The notes under the pieces: generated by a model
The model's database searches: none
Told to the model about the DNA's origin: nothing
Seen by the model: only the letters and a program-made list of their open reading frames with translations
Made by a program: the position numbers and the translations under genes
In this document: piece by piece, positions 41,101 through 49,280 of the stretch
How positions within the stretch are numbered: the first letter of the stretch is position 1
Layout of the letters: each line of letters opens with the position of its first letter
Assembly (NCBI GenBank): GCA_937907455.1
Contig: CALESQ010000082.1
Location: 12,858-76,857, forward strand
Direction of reading: 5' to 3'
Length of the DNA: 64,000 nt
Source of the DNA: an uncultured Caldilineales bacterium
GTDB taxonomy: Bacteria; Chloroflexota; Anaerolineae; JAAEKA01

Positions 41101-41793
41101 TTACTCAATCACCGCCACTGCGCGAACGGGAGAACCACTGCCGCCGCGGATCCGCAACGGCAGCGCGATAAAACGAAAGCGCCCGCGTCCGATCAGTTGA
41201 TGCAGGTTGATCAGCCCTTCATAGTGAGTAAAACCCAACTCGCCACACACGCGATGCACCGCTCGATTGGAGAGATGGCGCACGCCTGGCGACATACCCT
41301 CCACGCCGAACGCGGCGATGCGTTGCTGTCCCAGCCAACGCGCGGCCTCCTCACTCAGGCCAGGCGGTTCAGCCCAGGTTGAGCTGCCAAAAGTGCGCCG
41401 ATAGTGATCGGTGTAGAGCAGCACCGTGTCACCCGGCTCGATGTTCAGGCCCGCCGTAGCCAACGCGGCCTGCAAATCATTCACCTCAATCAACTCGTTA
41501 GGGCCGCGGTGCGACAAATCAAGACAAATTCCCGCAGTATAGAACTGTGTCAGCGGCATGGTGTCAATGGTCTGCCCGTGCCAGGGCCGACCCATGTGGC
41601 TGAGCGCATCCACATGGGTGCCGCTATGCTCGCTCAACTCCAGACGATTCACCGCGGGCGTGGCGCCAACGCTGGGCGGCAAACCCTCCCATTGTTCGTG
41701 AGTGGCATGCACTGTTACGCGCACCGGCGGCATGCCGGAAAACACCGGCATATCGCTATACAGTTCCTGGCTGAGGTCAATAAGTTCAGGCAT
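41101..41793 (-). CDS. Cyclase family protein (kynurenine formamidase-like)
   Basis: A 230-residue metal-dependent hydrolase of the cyclase/KynB family. It starts MPELIDLSQELYSDMPVFSG and contains the metal motif LSEHSGTHVDALSHMGRPWH (HxGTHxDxxxH), then GICLDLSHRGPNELIEVNDL and LLYTDHYRRTFGSSTWAEPP. RIAAFGVEGMSPGVRHLSNR and VHRVCGELGFTHYEGLINLH complete the fold. Substrates range from N-formylkynurenine to cyclic amides; no kyn genes are adjacent, so the substrate is open. It lies 65 bases after the thiolase stop on the same strand. ATG 41793 fits the start of homology. Confidence 0.87.
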   Translation of the reverse strand: MPELIDLSQELYSDMPVFSGMPPVRVTVHATHEQWEGLPPSVGATPAVNRLELSEHSGTHVDALSHMGRPWHGQTIDTMPLTQFYTAGICLDLSHRGPNELIEVNDLQAALATAGLNIEPGDTVLLYTDHYRRTFGSSTWAEPPGLSEEAARWLGQQRIAAFGVEGMSPGVRHLSNRAVHRVCGELGFTHYEGLINLHQLIGRGRFRFIALPLRIRGGSGSPVRAVAVIE

Positions 41794-41858
41794 GACATTC
41801 GCGCCGGCAGATGACAGGGCGGCGGAAAAGCAATTCATCTCCGCTCGCCGTTCACCGA

Positions 41859-43136
41859 TCACCGATCACCGATCCATTCCACCACGGTTGCTTCGCCCTG
41901 GCCCACGCCCACACACAGGGTTACCAGGCCATAGCGCACGGGGTTGCCAGCCGCGGCGCGGCGACGCATCTCATGCACCAGGGTAGTCATCAACCGCGCG
42001 CCAGAGCAGCCCAGCGGATGCCCCAGGGCAATGGCGCCACCGTTGACATTGGCCTGCGCCGGATCAATCTCCAGCTCGCGCAGGCAGGCAATGCTCTGCA
42101 CCGCAAAGGCTTCATTGATCTCCACCAGACCTATGTCGGCCAGGCTGAGGCCCGCGCGCGCCAGCGCCTTGCGCGTAGCTGGCACCGGCCCCAGGCCCAT
42201 TAGTCGCGGGTCTACGCCTGCCGCAGCCGAGGCCACAATGCGTGCCAGGGGCTTCATTCCAAGCGCCGCGGCGCGTTCGGCTGAGGTCAGCAGCAGCGCG
42301 GCCGCGCCATCGTTCAGCCCGCTGGAATTGCCCGCGGTCACCGTGCCGCCCTTGCGAAAAATCGGCCCCAGCCTGGCAAGCTGCTCCAACGTAGTGTCCA
42401 GCACGATCTCGCCCGTTTCCTCGCGGCGGTAGCGCGGATGCTCATCCAGTGCCACTATCGTGGGTGGCCCCTTACGTTGAGCAATTGGCACAGGTGTGAT
42501 CTCCTCAGCCAGCCGGCCCGCGGCCATAGCCGTCACCGCGCGGCGCTGGCTCTCGAAAGCAAAGACGTCCTGCTGTTCACGGCTGATCACACCGCCCGCT
42601 ACCCCGCCCTGCATGCTTAATTCATAGATATTTTCAGCGGTTTCGCCCATTTGCTCCAGCGGAAACAATGCCTCCAGTCGCGGGTTGGGGTAGCGCCAAC
42701 CCAACGTAGTGTCGTAGATGGTGGCATGACCGGTGGGATAGCTGCGCTCGGCCTTGGGCATAGAATAGGGTGAGCGGCTCATAGACTCCACGCCGCCAGC
42801 CAGATACACATCGCCTTCACCGGCCTTGATAGCGCGCGCAGCCTGGTTGATGGCGTTCAACCCAGAGGCGCACAGGCGGTTGAAGGTGACACCGGCCACC
42901 TGTTGCGGCAAACCGGCCAGCAGCACGGCCATGCGTGCCACATCGCGGTTATCTTCACCGGCCTGGTTGGCGCAGCCCAGATACACTTCTTCGATCAGCG
43001 CGGGATCAAGGCCGGTGCGCTGGATCAACGCTTGCAGCGGCAGCGCGGCCAGGTCATCAGCGCGCACCGCGGCCAGTGCGCCGCCATGACGACCCACCGG
43101 CGTGCGGATAGCATCAAGGATCACAACATCGTGCAT
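41859..43136 (-). CDS. Acetyl-CoA acetyltransferase (thiolase)
   Basis: A 425-residue thiolase. The N-terminus DVVILDAIRTPVGRHGGALA is typical. The nucleophilic Cys is in VTFNRLCASGLNAINQAARA. NEAFAVQSIACL, GGAIALGHPLGCSGARLMTT (His) and TLCVGVGQGEATVV (second Cys) complete the active site. It could supply acetoacetyl-CoA for crotonyl-CoA formation, feeding the carboxylase/reductase cluster at 50.6 kb, or act in beta-oxidation. It is slightly longer than classic thiolases through an insert around residues 155-185. The last codons and stop (ATCGGTGATCGGTGA) lie in a 7-bp repeat ATCGGTG x3. ATG at 43136 starts the homology. Confidence 0.92.
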   Translation of the reverse strand: MHDVVILDAIRTPVGRHGGALAAVRADDLAALPLQALIQRTGLDPALIEEVYLGCANQAGEDNRDVARMAVLLAGLPQQVAGVTFNRLCASGLNAINQAARAIKAGEGDVYLAGGVESMSRSPYSMPKAERSYPTGHATIYDTTLGWRYPNPRLEALFPLEQMGETAENIYELSMQGGVAGGVISREQQDVFAFESQRRAVTAMAAGRLAEEITPVPIAQRKGPPTIVALDEHPRYRREETGEIVLDTTLEQLARLGPIFRKGGTVTAGNSSGLNDGAAALLLTSAERAAALGMKPLARIVASAAAGVDPRLMGLGPVPATRKALARAGLSLADIGLVEINEAFAVQSIACLRELEIDPAQANVNGGAIALGHPLGCSGARLMTTLVHEMRRRAAAGNPVRYGLVTLCVGVGQGEATVVEWIGDR

Positions 43137-43370
43137 AGTAGCCTCGGGAGATAGGGTGAGGGAGTGAGAGGGTGACAAGGTGAGGGGGTGACAGGTAGCG
43201 GGGTGACTGCCATTCCCAAACTAACCTGAATATCGCTTGGGCCTGTCTTCGACCGTGCCCGTGCGTTTCATCCATGAATGACTGTTTACTGGATACTGCG
43301 CACTGGGTACCCTTGCAGTTTGCCTTGCGGTGCATTCTACCATAGAATCAAGCTGCAAAGGAGAATTGCT

Positions 43371-43649
43371 ATGGCCCCTGCTGAAATTGTGATGTTGGCT
43401 ACCCCCTGGTGTGGCGATACACGCCTGGCGCGCCGTGTGTTGGATGAGCTGGGCATTACCTATGATTTCGTAGACTTCAGCCGCGATGAGCCGGCGGCGC
43501 GGCGCGTTGAGCAGATCACCGGCGGCTTTCGCAGCTCACCTACCATCCTCTTTCCTGACGGCAGCGTGCTGATAGAGCCAGCGGCACGCATCTTGCGCGA
43601 GAAAATCGAAACGCTGCAAGCCGCCGGCTACCACCTGGGCACAGTGTAA
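43371..43649 (+). CDS. Glutaredoxin-like protein
   Basis: A 92-residue thioredoxin-fold protein. The active-site region is MLATPWCGDTRLARRVLDEL, a CxxT-type or single-Cys variant (WCGDT) rather than CxxC. TGGFRSSPTILFPDGSVLIE contains the cis-Pro (SSPT). AAG GAG precedes ATG 43371 (AAAGGAG). It lies 138 bases upstream of thioredoxin reductase, so the two are likely to act in the same thiol redox system. Some Chloroflexi 'glutaredoxins' of this type are Mrx1/NrdH-like. Confidence 0.82.
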   Translation: MAPAEIVMLATPWCGDTRLARRVLDELGITYDFVDFSRDEPAARRVEQITGGFRSSPTILFPDGSVLIEPAARILREKIETLQAAGYHLGTV

Positions 43650-43787
43650 CGATCCCCGCGCGTACAGCATCTCAAAACCAAAGCAAGTACTGTCTGGTAC
43701 AATAAACGCTTGTCCCTAGGAAATACGTCTTGGCCGGTTTACCCCGAGCCATAGCGCCTTGCCAACGGATATGACCAAGGATCAACC

Positions 43788-44744
43788 ATGAGCGAACAAC
43801 ACACAGAACAATTGATTATTATCGGCAGCGGGCCGGCAGGCTATACCGCAGCCCTGTACGCCTCCCGCGCCAATCTGAACCCTTTGCTGTTTACCGGTAA
43901 TGAAATCGGCGGCCAGGTCGCCATCACCTCAGAGGTCGAGAACTACCCGGGCTTTCCCGAAGGCATTCTCGGCCCTGAGTTGGTAGAGAAATTCCAAAAA
44001 CAGGCTGAGAAGTTCGGTACACGTATCGAATATGACTGGGTGAACGAAGTGGATTTCCGCCAGCACCCCTTTGTGGTGCGCACCGCCAGCGGCAGCGAAC
44101 ACCGCGCCGAGGCAGTAGTTGTCAGCACTGGCGCTACCCCGCGCAAGCTAGATGTGCCCGGCGAAAAAGAGTACACCGGCTACGGCGTCAGCTATTGTGG
44201 CACCTGCGATGGCTTTTTCTTCCGCGGCAAGGAAGTAGTGGTTGTCGGTGGCGGTGACAGCGCGCTGGAGGAGGGCCTCTTCCTTACCAAGTTTGCCACC
44301 AAAGTCACCGTGATTCACCGCCGCGATGAGCTGCGCGCCAGCAAGATCTTGCAGGATCGCGCCGCGGCCAATCCCAAAATGGCCTGGAAGTGGAGCACGG
44401 TGATCGAACGTATCAACGCTGCAAGCAGCGCAGAAGGCTTGCCGCCCAAAGTGACCTCGGTCACTCTGCGCGATCTGAAAACCGGCGAGGTCTATGATTA
44501 CACCACTGATGGCGTATTCATCTTTGTGGGTCACATCCCCAACTCGCAGCTTTTCACCGATCAACTGGATATTGACGAAGCCGGCTTTGTCATCACCGAC
44601 CGCCGCTATCATACCAGCATCCCCGGCGTGTTTGCCGCTGGCGAGATTCAGGACCCGGTATTCCGCCAGGTCATCACCTCTGCCGGACAAGGCGCGGCCG
44701 CAGCCATGCAAGCCGAAAAATTCCTGGCCGAGCGGGAAGCATAG
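43788..44744 (+). CDS. trxB: Thioredoxin-disulfide reductase
   Basis: A 318-residue FAD/NADPH flavoprotein that reduces thioredoxin. It has the FAD motif IIGSGPAGYTAALYASRANL, the redox-active pair in YCGTCDGFFFRGKEVVVVGG (CGTCDG where many enzymes have CATCDG), the NADPH motif VVVGGGDSALEEGLFLTKFA, and the C-terminal FAD motif PGVFAAGEIQDPVFRQVITS AGQGAAAA with GE in place of the usual GD. AAGGA lies before ATG 43788. The product follows the glutaredoxin-like gene. Confidence 0.95.
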   Translation: MSEQHTEQLIIIGSGPAGYTAALYASRANLNPLLFTGNEIGGQVAITSEVENYPGFPEGILGPELVEKFQKQAEKFGTRIEYDWVNEVDFRQHPFVVRTASGSEHRAEAVVVSTGATPRKLDVPGEKEYTGYGVSYCGTCDGFFFRGKEVVVVGGGDSALEEGLFLTKFATKVTVIHRRDELRASKILQDRAAANPKMAWKWSTVIERINAASSAEGLPPKVTSVTLRDLKTGEVYDYTTDGVFIFVGHIPNSQLFTDQLDIDEAGFVITDRRYHTSIPGVFAAGEIQDPVFRQVITSAGQGAAAAMQAEKFLAEREA

Positions 44745-44771
44745 GCAAAACAAGCCTCGAATTCAAAGAAG

Positions 44772-44804
44772 AGCCGGCTTTGCGGAACTGCTGCAAAGCC
44801 GGCT
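44772..44804. terminator. Hairpin after trxB
   Basis: Perfect 12-bp arms AGCCGGCTTTGC/GCAAAGCCGGCT with a 9-base loop, 28 bases after the trxB stop and just before the next start. No T tract, so it may be a stability element rather than a full terminator. Confidence 0.55.
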
Positions 44805-44813
44805 GACCTCACC

Positions 44814-45350
44814 ATGCTGCCACCTGCGCACATCGAATTCACCTGGGCGGCGCTGAATGCCTTGCAGCGCCGTGCCGGTCTTTTTCCCAAAGCCGACTAT
44901 CGTCTCATAGCGCTGGCTGCCGTGCTGCCCGATCTGGTAGACAAGCCGTTGGCTACATTCGTCCTCACCGACGAAGATGCCGCGCTGCTGTTCGGCCACA
45001 CCGCTTTGGTACATAGCGGCGTATGGGCCTCAGCCTGGGCCGCGGGCAAGCTGGAGCAAGCCCTGCCCTATCTGCTGGCCTTTTCCGGTCACCTGCTGGC
45101 TGACCGCATGTGGAGCTTCCGCCAAACCCTGTGCTGGCCCTTGCGAGGACGGCGTTTTCATCAGTGGAAGCATGTCGGTTCGCCGCAAGCCATCCTGCAA
45201 GCCTATCTTCACGTCATCCGTCAGGAACCGCTGCTAATCACCTTTGAGTTGCTGGGCGCATTGCTGCTGGCTTGGTTTGTCCTTGACCGCGGCCTGTGGC
45301 AACACGCAGCCATGGCTGATTTTTTGCACACCGGCAGTGTCACCCCATAA
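44814..45350 (+). CDS. Putative membrane-associated hydrolase-like protein
   Basis: A 178-residue protein with a hydrophobic C-terminal segment (LLITFELLGALLLAWFVLD) and several His and Asp residues in conserved-looking positions: PPAHIEFTWAALNAL, LAAVLPDLVDKPLA, FGHTALVHSGVWASAW, YLLAFSGHLLADRMWSFRQT, RRFHQWKHVGS. The pattern resembles the YdjM/DUF457-like 'metal-dependent hydrolase' membrane family, but I am not certain. Its stop is 12 bases before rsmD, so it is probably in one transcript with rsmD and the VOC gene. Confidence 0.55.
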   Translation: MLPPAHIEFTWAALNALQRRAGLFPKADYRLIALAAVLPDLVDKPLATFVLTDEDAALLFGHTALVHSGVWASAWAAGKLEQALPYLLAFSGHLLADRMWSFRQTLCWPLRGRRFHQWKHVGSPQAILQAYLHVIRQEPLLITFELLGALLLAWFVLDRGLWQHAAMADFLHTGSVTP

Positions 45351-45362
45351 ACTACACCCATC

Positions 45363-45941
45363 ATGCGCGTCATTGCTGGCACAGCCAAAGGCCATCCCCT
45401 GCAAAGCGTCCCCGGCGACAGCACCCGCCCCATTGCCGACCGGGTAAAGTCCGCGCTGTTCAGCATCTTGGAATCGCAGGATTTCATTCGCGGGCATCGT
45501 TGGCTTGATCTGTTCGGCGGCACCGGTGCGGTAGGCATCGAAGCACTCAGCCGCGGAGCCGCGGGCGTGGTTTTTGTGGAAAAAGATAGCCGCGCCGTGC
45601 AAACGCTGGGGCAAAACCTGCGCAGCACCGGCGTGGGCCAGGATGGGCGTTCGCATGTAGTGCGCGGCGACGCCTTTGCCTATCTGACACGGCCCGACCT
45701 GGTTCCGTTTGATCTGATCTACATCGCCCCGCCACAGTACAAAAGCCTGTGGCAAAAAGCCCTGCAAATGGTAGATGCGCGGCCAGAACTGCTGACTGCA
45801 CGCGGCCAAGTGGTGGTGCAGATCTTCCCCAAAGAGGATGACCCTGCGTTGCCGCTGCTGCATTTACAGCGCTACGACCAGCGGCAATACGGCAGCACCA
45901 GCCTGATTTTCTACGAACCGCCCATCCCGCCATCCCCCTAA
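45363..45941 (+). CDS. rsmD: 16S rRNA guanine-966 N2-methyltransferase-like (RsmD)
   Basis: A 192-residue Rossmann methyltransferase. The N-terminus RVIAGTAKGHPLQSVPGDST and RPIADRVKSALFSILES are RsmD signatures, followed by the SAM motif WLDLFGGTGAVGIEALSRGA and VVFVEKDSRAVQTLGQNLR. The catalytic loop usually written (N/D)PPY reads IYIAPPQYKSLWQKAL here, with Ala for the Asp/Asn and Gln for the Tyr. The substitution could be a lineage feature or indicate altered activity. The remaining family positions are normal. ATG 45363 is 12 bases after the previous stop. Confidence 0.87.
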   Translation: MRVIAGTAKGHPLQSVPGDSTRPIADRVKSALFSILESQDFIRGHRWLDLFGGTGAVGIEALSRGAAGVVFVEKDSRAVQTLGQNLRSTGVGQDGRSHVVRGDAFAYLTRPDLVPFDLIYIAPPQYKSLWQKALQMVDARPELLTARGQVVVQIFPKEDDPALPLLHLQRYDQRQYGSTSLIFYEPPIPPSP

Positions 45942-45961
45942 GACAAACAGGAGATATTGGC

Positions 45962-46372
45962 ATGGACCCCCGTATCAGCATTATTACCCTTGGTGTAACC
46001 GATCTGGCTCGCAGCACGGCTTTTTATCGCGAAGGGTTCGGCTTTCCCTATCTGGCAGAGAGCAGCAGCGACGACATCGCGTTCTTCGAGATAAACCGCG
46101 GCTCGCTGCGTCTGGCGCTATACCCGCGGGCCGCGCTGGCCGAAGATGCCACAGTGGCCGACGCGCCGTGCAGCTTCCCTGGCTTCACCCTGGCCCACAA
46201 TCTGCGCACGACGGAAGAGGTGGATGCAGCCTTCGCGCATCTGCTTGCCGCAGGTGCGCGGGCCATCAAGTCACCGCAAAGCGTATTCTGGGGCGGTTAT
46301 TCATCGTATATTGCCGACCCCGACGGTTTCCTTTGGGAAATTGCGCATAACCCCTTCTCGTGGATCGAATAA
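45962..46372 (+). CDS. VOC family (glyoxalase-like) protein
   Basis: A 136-residue vicinal-oxygen-chelate protein with two beta-alpha-beta-beta-beta modules. SIITLGVTDLARSTAFYREG opens the first; AFFEINRGSLRLALYPRAAL closes it; GFTLAHNLRTTEEVDAAFAH opens the second and YIADPDGFLWEIAHNPFSWI closes it with the usual metal-binding Glu. The substrate is unknown: such proteins include glyoxalase, dioxygenase and bleomycin-binding types. ATG 45962 follows GGAGAT. A strong bidirectional hairpin follows it. Confidence 0.87.
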   Translation: MDPRISIITLGVTDLARSTAFYREGFGFPYLAESSSDDIAFFEINRGSLRLALYPRAALAEDATVADAPCSFPGFTLAHNLRTTEEVDAAFAHLLAAGARAIKSPQSVFWGGYSSYIADPDGFLWEIAHNPFSWIE

Positions 46373-46386
46373 ACGATTGCGCCTAG

Positions 46387-46427
46387 ACACAAACCGGCCC
46401 GCTTGTAACAAGCGGGCCGGTTTGTGT
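46387..46427. terminator. Bidirectional terminator between VOC and P450
   Basis: A near-perfect 41-base palindrome (arms ACACAAACCGGCCCGCTTGT and its complement) between convergent genes, with A- and T-rich ends giving weak U tracts on both strands. Confidence 0.8.
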
Positions 46428-46429
46428 TA

Positions 46430-47797
46430 TCAGTCACGGCGCTGCACAATCATCGGCAGGCCGCTGCGGGGCGAGGTGGTCACCTGGTGCAGCGGTTGGA
46501 CGTTGGCACCCGGTGCCAGATACAACCGGTAGCGGCTGGCGATCAGTGCCAGCAGAAGCTGCGCCTCCATCAGCGCAAAATGGTTGCCGATGCAGATGCG
46601 CGGCCCTGCGCCAAAGGGCATGTAACCGTACTTGTCGAGCTTGACACCGGTTTCAGGGTCGAAACGGGCAGGATCGTACACCTCTGGCTGGCTCCAACGC
46701 CGCTCATCATGATGCAGCACGTAGGGCGAGATCAACACAAACGTGCCCTGCTTGAGCGCATAACCACCCAGCGTTGTGTCCTGCGTCGCCACGCGCACCA
46801 GCATCGCCACGGTCGGCTGGATGCGCAGCGTTTCCTTGATCACCATCAGCGTATAGGGCAGGTTGGGCAGGTCCTCCACAGTGGGCAGACGACCATCGGT
46901 CAGCACCGTGTCCAGTTCGTGTTCCAACGCCTGCAAAACCGCGGGATTTTGCGACAGGAAATAGAAAGCCCAGGTCAGCGTGTTGGCAGTCGTTTCGTGG
47001 CCCGCAAAGAACATCGTCAGGATGTTGTCACGCAGCAACTCATCGGACAAGCCCACACCATCGGCATCGCGCGCTTCCATCAGCACGGACAGCAGGTCGC
47101 TGCGGCCTGCCGTGCCAGTCGTGCGGCGCTCAGCCACAAACTGATTGACCAGATCGGTCAACTGCGCGTTGATCTGCGCGGCTTTCTGATCGCGCTTGGT
47201 CAGCCACGCGGGCGCGGGCGAGGCCAGATCGTCCACGATGATCTTTTGCGCGTCGTTGACGATCTGCTCGAACTGGGCGCTGCGTTCCACCGCGATGCCG
47301 AAAATCGCCTCGGCGATGATCCACATCGTCACCTGGGTCATGTCCGCATGAATGTTGCGCTGCTCGCCGGGCTGCCAGCCCGCCACCAGCTTATCACCCA
47401 TCGCAGTCATCGTTTCGGCATAGTGGGCGATCTGACCATGCTGCATCAGCGGCTGGATCAGCTTGCGCTGTGGCCGCCACTCGTCGTAGCCCGCGGTCAG
47501 AATGCCGTGGCCGAGGAAGCGGGCCAGGCCGCGCGTATCCTGAAACACCGCTTCCGGCTTGACAAATTCCTGGGCGCGCTCCAGCAGCACCTCGCGGATC
47601 AGCTCGGGGTCGCTGACGAGGCAGAAGGAGCGTTTCATTGCTTTGAACTGCACCAGATCGCCATACTCGCGCTGTGCTTGTTGTAAAAAGTCAACAGAAA
47701 CGCTGTTGTGCGACACAAATTGAAAAGCGCTGCCCACAATCGGCATGCCGGGCACAGTCGGAGGAAGGGAAGCGGTTGGTTTTGTAGTTGCGATCAT
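46430..47797 (-). CDS. Cytochrome P450
   Basis: A 455-residue soluble P450. It has the I-helix oxygen-activating motif MFFAGHETTANTLTWAFYFL, the K-helix ExxR in VIKETLRIQPTVAMLVRVA, the PERF-like PARFDPETG, and the heme-thiolate loop MPFGAGPRICIGNHFALMEA with the axial Cys. The KQGTFVLISPYVLHHDERRW region places it near CYP102/CYP4-like bacterial P450s that hydroxylate fatty acids or alkanes, but the substrate is uncertain. No ferredoxin or reductase gene is adjacent. It is divergent from a TetR regulator and shares an AT-rich 190-bp control region. Confidence 0.93.
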   Translation of the reverse strand: MIATTKPTASLPPTVPGMPIVGSAFQFVSHNSVSVDFLQQAQREYGDLVQFKAMKRSFCLVSDPELIREVLLERAQEFVKPEAVFQDTRGLARFLGHGILTAGYDEWRPQRKLIQPLMQHGQIAHYAETMTAMGDKLVAGWQPGEQRNIHADMTQVTMWIIAEAIFGIAVERSAQFEQIVNDAQKIIVDDLASPAPAWLTKRDQKAAQINAQLTDLVNQFVAERRTTGTAGRSDLLSVLMEARDADGVGLSDELLRDNILTMFFAGHETTANTLTWAFYFLSQNPAVLQALEHELDTVLTDGRLPTVEDLPNLPYTLMVIKETLRIQPTVAMLVRVATQDTTLGGYALKQGTFVLISPYVLHHDERRWSQPEVYDPARFDPETGVKLDKYGYMPFGAGPRICIGNHFALMEAQLLLALIASRYRLYLAPGANVQPLHQVTTSPRSGLPMIVQRRD

Positions 47798-47823
47798 GTG
47801 AACCTGCCTGTTGTCTTATTCAA

Positions 47824-47883
47824 AATTATCTTGTTTATCGAAATCAAATAGATGTTGATTTTTGTTGATAATTGTATTATACT
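47824..47883. promoter_or_regulatory. TetR/P450 control region: palindrome and promoter
   Basis: A nested inverted repeat: AATTATC (47824-47830) with GATAATT (47867-47873), and inside AAATCAA (47841-47847) with TTGATTT (47855-47861). A plus-strand promoter TTGATT (47855-47860), 17 bases, TATACT (47878-47883) overlaps the right half, so a dimeric TetR bound here would block its own gene and possibly the P450 gene. Confidence 0.5.
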
Positions 47884-47987
47884 CTGGAGAGTTGCGCCGT
47901 CAATCAGCAATTATTTTCGCTTTGTACAAAATCAGACAGCGCGCCGTAATCTGTTTGACTTTGTTACATGAGCTGCCGGAGGTTGTG

Positions 47988-48566
47988 ATGGGTGAAAAAG
48001 CCGAGTACAAAAGCGCGATTCGGTCGCGCCGTTTGATCCGCCAGGCATTTGTTGAGCTGGTACAGGAAAGGCCAATCGAAAAGATCACCGTGACCGACAT
48101 CGTCACGCGCGCCGACATCAACCGCGGCACGTTTTACGCGCATTACGCGGATACGCGCGCGGTGGTCGAGCAGATCGAAAACGAAATCATCGCCAAGATG
48201 CTGGAATTTTTGGGCGAATTTCGCTATAAAAATTTCTTTCAGAACCCGCTGCCCCTGCTGCTGAAGATTTCGCGCTATTTGCAAGACGATCTGGAATTCT
48301 ACCGTATCCTGATCAATGCGCACGGCTCGGAGCAGTTTTTGACCAAGCTGAAAAACATCTTTGTGCGTCACATGGAAACCAGCAGCGACGTACCCGCGCC
48401 GCTCAGGCAGGCCCCGGCTTTTCTGATCCGCGTGCATTTCTTCGCCGGTGGACTGGTGAACCTGTATCAGGTCTGGTTCCGCGCGGATTTGCCCGTGTCG
48501 CTGGATGAGATCGCGCACGAGGTAAGCAAACTGATGACGGGCGAAGGCAGGCTGGCTGCAGGCTGA
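47988..48566 (+). CDS. TetR/AcrR family regulator
   Basis: A 192-residue DNA-binding regulator. The N-terminal HTH is AIRSRRLIRQAFVELVQERP, IEKITVTDIVTRADINRGTF and YAHYADTRAVVEQIENEIIA (TetR consensus T-x-x-DI-x-x-x-A-x-V-x-x-G-T-F-Y-x-H-Y/F with minor changes). The C-terminal ligand domain resembles TetR_C_8-type proteins. ATG at 47988 is chosen because GGAGG precedes it at 5-6 bases; a longer upstream frame has no RBS. It is divergent from the P450 gene and probably represses it, responding to the P450 substrate or a related hydrophobic compound. Confidence 0.88.
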   Translation: MGEKAEYKSAIRSRRLIRQAFVELVQERPIEKITVTDIVTRADINRGTFYAHYADTRAVVEQIENEIIAKMLEFLGEFRYKNFFQNPLPLLLKISRYLQDDLEFYRILINAHGSEQFLTKLKNIFVRHMETSSDVPAPLRQAPAFLIRVHFFAGGLVNLYQVWFRADLPVSLDEIAHEVSKLMTGEGRLAAG

Positions 48567-48690
48567 TGTGGGCGCAGCCGCGCGCCAGCTCGTTTTTGTT
48601 CTTGACACCCACACCCAGCGATTTTATACTGCACGCTCCGGCTTCTGGAAGCCGACGCCAGCATTTTTTTCTCAAAAGGACGATGAACGC

Positions 48691-49254
48691 ATGAACAGCC
48701 ATCAGAACTTGTCACCGGAACAGCGCGACGCATTGCTCGCCACGCTGCAAGCCCGTTTCGAGAAGAATAAACAACGCCATGCGGGTCTGGCGTGGAGCGA
48801 TGTCCAGGCCCGGCTCGCCGCTGATGCAGCAAAGCTGTGGTCGCTCAGTGAAATGGAACGAACCGGCGGTGAGCCGGATGTGATCGGACAGGACGATCAG
48901 ACGGGGGCGTATCTGTTTTGCGACTGCGCGGCGGAAAGCCCCAAGGGTCGCCGCAGCCTGTGTTACGACCGCGCCGCGCTCGATGCCAGGAAAGAATACA
49001 AGCCGGAAGATAGCGCGGTGGATATGGCCGCGGCGATGGGGATTGAGCTGTTGACCGAAGCGCACTATCGCGCCCTGCAAACGCTGGGCAAGTTTGATCT
49101 GAAGACGTCGAGCTGGGTCGCCACCCCCGCGGCGATTCGGGAACTCGGTGGTGCGGTTTTCTGTGACCGCCGCTACGACACAGTTTTCCTCTACCACAAC
49201 GGCGCCGAGTCGTACTATGCCGCGCGCGGCTTCCGCGGCTTGCTGCGCGTCTGA
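48691..49254 (+). CDS. DUF4256 domain protein
   Basis: A 187-residue cytoplasmic protein of the DUF4256 family, function unknown. The signature is the ordered set HAGLAWSDVQARLAADAAKL, GGEPDVIGQDDQTGAYLFCD, CAAESPKGRRSLCYDRAAL, DMAAAMGIELLTEAHYRALQ, KTSSWVATPAAIRELGGAVF and CDRRYDTVFLYHNGAESYYA. All are clearly intact. It stands 125 bases after the TetR gene with AAGGA upstream of the region of ATG 48691, and 26 bases before the next gene. Confidence 0.88.
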   Translation: MNSHQNLSPEQRDALLATLQARFEKNKQRHAGLAWSDVQARLAADAAKLWSLSEMERTGGEPDVIGQDDQTGAYLFCDCAAESPKGRRSLCYDRAALDARKEYKPEDSAVDMAAAMGIELLTEAHYRALQTLGKFDLKTSSWVATPAAIRELGGAVFCDRRYDTVFLYHNGAESYYAARGFRGLLRV

Positions 49255-49280
49255 CATTGCACACCACCCATTAACCGAAC

